Source: Burkholderiaceae bacterium (GTDB lineage Bacteria; Pseudomonadota; Gammaproteobacteria; Burkholderiales; Burkholderiaceae_C). From it: a stretch of 17,264 bases of DNA. Below are positions 15,009 through 17,264 of this stretch, one piece after another (the stretch's first letter is position 1; every line of letters begins with the position of its first letter). Below the pieces are notes generated by a model. The model was not told where the DNA came from. It made no database searches and worked only from the letters and a program-made list of their open reading frames with translations. The stretch spans positions 1 to 17,264 of the forward strand of contig JAGOBT010000012.1 in NCBI GenBank assembly GCA_017999135.1, read 5' to 3'. Position numbers and translations under genes: made by a program.

Positions 15009-16520
15009 TCAGTCCTCGACGAAGGCTTCCTCGCGCTTGGCGCGGATGGACGGCAGCATCACCACAACGATCATCAGCACCGACGCCGCCAGCAGCGACG
15101 CCGACAGCGGCCGGGTGGCGAAGGTGGACCAGTCACCGCGTGACAGCAGCAGCGCACGGCGCAGGTTCTCTTCCATCATCGGGCCGAGAATGAAGCCCAG
15201 CAGCAGCGGCGCCGGCTCGCAGCTGAGCTTGTAGAACACATAGCCGATCACCGCGAAGATGGCCGTCATGTACACGTCGAACGGGTTGTTGTTCAGCGTG
15301 TAGCTGCCGATGCAGCAGAAGGTGACGATGGCCGGGAACAGGAAGCGGTAAGGCACCGTCAGCAGCTTGATCCAGATGCCGATCAGCGGCAGGTTCAGGA
15401 TGATCAGCATCAGGTTGCCCACCCACATGCTGGCGATCAGGCCCCAGAACAGTTCGGGGTTGCTGGTCATCACCTGCGGGCCGGGCTGGATGCCCTTGAT
15501 CGTCATCGCGCCCACCATCAGCGCCATCACCGCGTTCGGCGGGATGCCCAGCGTCAGCATCGGGATGAAGCTGGTCTGCGCGCCGGCGTTGTTGGCCGCC
15601 TCGGGGCCGGCCACACCGCGGATGTTGCCCTGGCCGAAGGGCACCTCGCCCGGCCGGCCACGCATCTTCTTCTCCAGCGTGTAGGCCGCAAACGACGACA
15701 GCAGCGCACCACCGCCGGGCAGGATGCCCAGCGTCGAGCCCAGGGCGGTACCACGCAGCACGGCTGGCGCGGCGTCCTTGAAGTCCTGCCTGGTGGGCCA
15801 CAGGCCGGTCACGTTCTTGGTGAACACCTCGCGGGTTTCAGCCGGGCGGCTGAGGTTGGCGATGATCTCGCCGAAGCCGAACACACCCATCGCGATGGCC
15901 ACGAAGCCGATGCCGTCGGTCAGTTCGGGGATGTCGAAGCTGAAACGCGGCACACCAGAGATCACGTCGGTGTTGATCTGGCCCAGCAGCAGACCCAGGA
16001 TGATCATGCCAATGGCCTTGATCAGCGACCCCGAGGCCAGCACCACGGCGCCGATCAGGCCCAGCACCATCAGGCTGAAGTATTCGGCCGGACCGAACTT
16101 GAACGCCACTTCGGTCAGCGGCGGCGCAAAGGCCGCGATGATGATGGTGCCCACGCAGCCGGCGAAGAACGAGCCCAGACCGGCCGCCGCCAGCGCGGCA
16201 CCGGCCCGGCCCTTGCGGGCCATCTGGTAGCCATCGATGGCCGTCACCACCGACGCCGACTCACCCGGCACGTTGATCAGGATGGCCGTGGTCGACCCGC
16301 CGTACTGCGATCCATAGTAGATGCCGGCCAGCATGATCAGCGCGGGCGTGGCGTCGAGCGCGTAGATGCTGGGCAGCAGCATCGCGATGGTGGCCACCGG
16401 CCCCAGGCCAGGCAGCACGCCGATCAGCGTGCCCAGCACGGCGCCCCCGAAGGCGTAGGCCAGGTTGATCCAGGAGAAGGCGACGCCGAAGCCGAGCGCC
16501 AGGTTGTTCAGGAGATCCAT
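15009..16520 (-). CDS. tctA: Tripartite tricarboxylate transporter, large permease subunit TctA
   Basis: A 503-residue inner-membrane protein with about 10-12 helices. It carries the TctA N-terminal signature blocks GVLPGLGPVATIAMLLP (34-50) and YYGSQYGGSTTAILINVPGE (68-87), then SAS-VTAIDGYQMARKGRAG, and the repeated half GILPGGGALLSSFAAYTLEK, GVAGPEAANNAGAQ and IPMLTLGIPPNAVMALMVGAM. Family members take up citrate, tricarballylate, terephthalate or other carboxylates by ion symport together with TctB and a periplasmic TctC. Its ATG is 10 nt after the tctB stop, with AGGA-type SD bases in between being weak. The length of about 500 is standard. The substrate cannot be predicted from this subunit. 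Confidence 0.96.
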   Translation of the reverse strand: MDLLNNLALGFGVAFSWINLAYAFGGAVLGTLIGVLPGLGPVATIAMLLPSIYALDATPALIMLAGIYYGSQYGGSTTAILINVPGESASVVTAIDGYQMARKGRAGAALAAAGLGSFFAGCVGTIIIAAFAPPLTEVAFKFGPAEYFSLMVLGLIGAVVLASGSLIKAIGMIILGLLLGQINTDVISGVPRFSFDIPELTDGIGFVAIAMGVFGFGEIIANLSRPAETREVFTKNVTGLWPTRQDFKDAAPAVLRGTALGSTLGILPGGGALLSSFAAYTLEKKMRGRPGEVPFGQGNIRGVAGPEAANNAGAQTSFIPMLTLGIPPNAVMALMVGAMTIKGIQPGPQVMTSNPELFWGLIASMWVGNLMLIILNLPLIGIWIKLLTVPYRFLFPAIVTFCCIGSYTLNNNPFDVYMTAIFAVIGYVFYKLSCEPAPLLLGFILGPMMEENLRRALLLSRGDWSTFATRPLSASLLAASVLMIVVVMLPSIRAKREEAFVED

Positions 16521-16530
16521 GGTCGATGCC

Positions 16531-16995
16531 TCAGCCGGTGATGAACGAAGGCCACAGGGGGATGACCAGACTGAGCCCCTTGATGAACACCAGCCACGAG
16601 CCCAGTGTGAGCACCGCGATGTTCAGCAACGCGTCCTTCCAGTGGAACTCGTCACCGGCCAGCGCCGACACCAGGATCAGCAAGGGCAGCGACAGGATCA
16701 TGCCCAGCTTGGGCAGGATGAAGCCGAACATCACCACCGAGCCAGTGATGATGATCAGCGGTTTCCAGGCGATGCTGCCGATGGGGTCGCCGTCCTCGGT
16801 CTCCACCGTGATCGACGCGAACCACACCAGGGCACCCATGATGGCCAACAGGACGCCCAGGCCGAACGGGAAGTAGGCGGGGCCGGGCCGGGCCGATGTG
16901 CCGAAACTGTAGTTGGTGGCACCCCAGGCAAAGCCCAGGCCGACCGCCACAAACATCAGACCCGACCAGAAATCCTTCTGGCTCTTGATTTTCAT
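16531..16995 (-). CDS. tctB: Tripartite tricarboxylate transporter, small membrane subunit TctB
   Basis: A 154-residue membrane protein with four helices: about 10-28 (FWSGLMFVAVGLGFAWGA), 45-65, 80-105 and 125-145. The block GPAYFPFGLGVLLAIMGALV is characteristic of TctB (P-x-FP...). It is needed with TctA for carboxylate transport. The start ATG 16995 (MKIKSQKDFWSG) has a strong SD, GAGGAG at 17009-17004, 8 nt away; a longer in-frame ORF upstream would cross the leader region and is not believed. It is transcribed into tctA. No binding-protein gene tctC lies between it and the next gene upstream, which is unusual because tctC commonly comes first. Confidence 0.93.
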   Translation of the reverse strand: MKIKSQKDFWSGLMFVAVGLGFAWGATNYSFGTSARPGPAYFPFGLGVLLAIMGALVWFASITVETEDGDPIGSIAWKPLIIITGSVVMFGFILPKLGMILSLPLLILVSALAGDEFHWKDALLNIAVLTLGSWLVFIKGLSLVIPLWPSFITG

Positions 16996-17011
16996 TGCAG
17001 GTGCTCCTCGA

Positions 17012-17029
17012 CACGGCATGACAGCCGTG
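17012..17029 (-). other. Small hairpin in the tctB leader
   Basis: CACGGC (17012-17017) pairs with GCCGTG (17024-17029) around a 6-nt loop, immediately upstream of the tctB Shine-Dalgarno. It could modulate ribosome access. The stem is short and support is limited. Confidence 0.3.
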
Positions 17030-17033
17030 CCGG

Positions 17034-17039
17034 ATTCTA
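17034..17039 (-). promoter_or_regulatory. Candidate -10 box for tctBA
   Basis: On the minus strand TAGAAT (one mismatch to TATAAT) lies 38 nt upstream of the tctB ATG and 24 nt from its SD. I find no good -35 at the right distance. A GTGG-TTT-CCAC inverted repeat at 17064-17074 is about 25 bp upstream and could bind an activator, which would fit a weak -35. Confidence 0.3.
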
Positions 17040-17082
17040 GGGAGCGCCCCCCATGGGCCCGGTGTGGTTTCCACGTAAGCAG

Positions 17083-17102
17083 CACCCCGCGCACCCGGGG
17101 TG
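17083..17102. repeat. 7-bp stem-loop in the gap between the secretion ATPase and tctB genes
   Basis: CACCCCG (17083-17089) and CGGGGTG (17096-17102) are reverse complements around a 6-nt loop. It could help terminate the upstream transcript or be an operator for tctBA. There is no T-run on either side. Confidence 0.3.
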
Positions 17103-17130
17103 TCGCTGACAGGACAACGCGGCCGGGCGG

Positions 17131-17153
17131 CCGGCCAACCGCTGGCTGGCCGG
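17131..17153 (-). terminator. Hairpin just after the secretion-ATPase gene
   Basis: CCGGCCA (17131-17137) pairs with TGGCCGG (17147-17153); after one mismatch two further G-C pairs extend the stem around a 3-nt loop. It begins directly after the minus-strand stop at 17155, where a terminator is expected. No T-run follows, so it may only protect the 3' end. Confidence 0.4.
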
Positions 17154-17154
17154 G

Positions 17155-17264
17155 TCAGGATTCCGACCAGGCCGGCGTGGCCCGCAGCACCTCGTCGACC
17201 GTGGTCTGGCCCTCGGCCACCCGCATCATGCCGGCCAGGCGCAGCGGACGCATGCCGTCCTTCA
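17155..17264 (-). CDS. GspE/PilB-type secretion or pilus assembly ATPase (C-terminal end only)
   Basis: The last 36 codons of a gene entering from the right edge. The peptide KDGMRPLRLAGMMRVAEG followed by QTTVDEVLRATPAWSES matches the C-terminus of type II secretion / type IV pilus ATPases: 'DGM..LR..G...V..G.T..EEVLR.T'. The Walker motifs and CTE lie outside the window, so subtype (GspE, PilB or relative) cannot be decided. It ends 159 bp before tctB on the same strand and is unrelated to it by function. Confidence 0.65.
   Translation of the reverse strand, partial: KDGMRPLRLAGMMRVAEGQTTVDEVLRATPAWSES

Noticed and set aside
1..17264. CRISPR arrays, tRNA/rRNA genes, insertion sequences, phage or toxin-antitoxin modules
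   Set aside because: I looked on both strands and found no repeat-spacer pattern, transposase, integrase or RNA gene signature. Nearly all sequence is explained by ordinary genes.

Overview
The window is GC-rich, compactly coding chromosomal DNA. The dpp-type transporter with an M81 peptidase, the tct genes, the Psd of the short 'SDRLAVLPQYLLPKQ' type and the general protein style point to a betaproteobacterium of the order Burkholderiales (Comamonadaceae or the Rubrivivax/Leptothrix group). That placement is inferred from protein resemblance, not from a marker gene. I see no mobile elements, CRISPR arrays, tRNAs or rRNAs.

Layout. (1) 1-6951, minus strand: a probable peptide or amide uptake and hydrolysis cluster. 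In transcription order it holds an M81 (MlrC-like) metallopeptidase, a periplasmic substrate-binding protein, two Dpp/Opp-type permeases, a fused double-ATPase, and the first 46 codons of a histone-deacetylase-like amidohydrolase that runs off the left edge. A sigma-70-like promoter precedes the peptidase. A sigma-54-like element and a structured leader precede the binding-protein gene. A strong 12-bp hairpin separates the binding protein from the permeases. (2) 7073-7980, plus: a transglutaminase-like Cys-His-Asp protein, possibly coupled to a 15-codon leader ORF. (3) 7997-8851, minus: phosphatidylserine decarboxylase, starting at GTG. (4) 8947-9939, plus: an AraC-type regulator with a C-terminal GyrI-like ligand domain and a well-formed internal ribosome site at the domain boundary. 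(5) 9940-11717, minus: an EamA-family exporter followed by an atypical SDR oxidoreductase whose catalytic Tyr and Lys are replaced. (6) 11788-14913, plus: a 1041-residue membrane hybrid histidine kinase (MASE1-like / CHASE-like / PAS / HisKA / HATPase / REC). (7) 15009-16995, minus: tctB-tctA, the membrane half of a tripartite tricarboxylate transporter with no binding protein beside it. (8) 17155-17264, minus: the C-terminal end of a GspE/PilB-type secretion ATPase.

How it fits together. The left 7 kb reads as one nutrient-scavenging unit: import of a peptide-like or N-acylated compound, then hydrolysis by the M81 enzyme and the deacetylase-like enzyme. The rest is a set of short, mostly independent units in alternating directions, with tight convergent ends (16 bp between transglutaminase and psd; 0 bp between the AraC gene and the SDR gene) and one clear terminator-like hairpin between the hybrid kinase and tctA. 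No complete undescribed system is obvious. The most unusual points are the peptidase/transporter/deacetylase grouping with its internal regulatory signals, the SDR lacking its Tyr-Lys pair, and the possible dual product of the AraC-GyrI gene.
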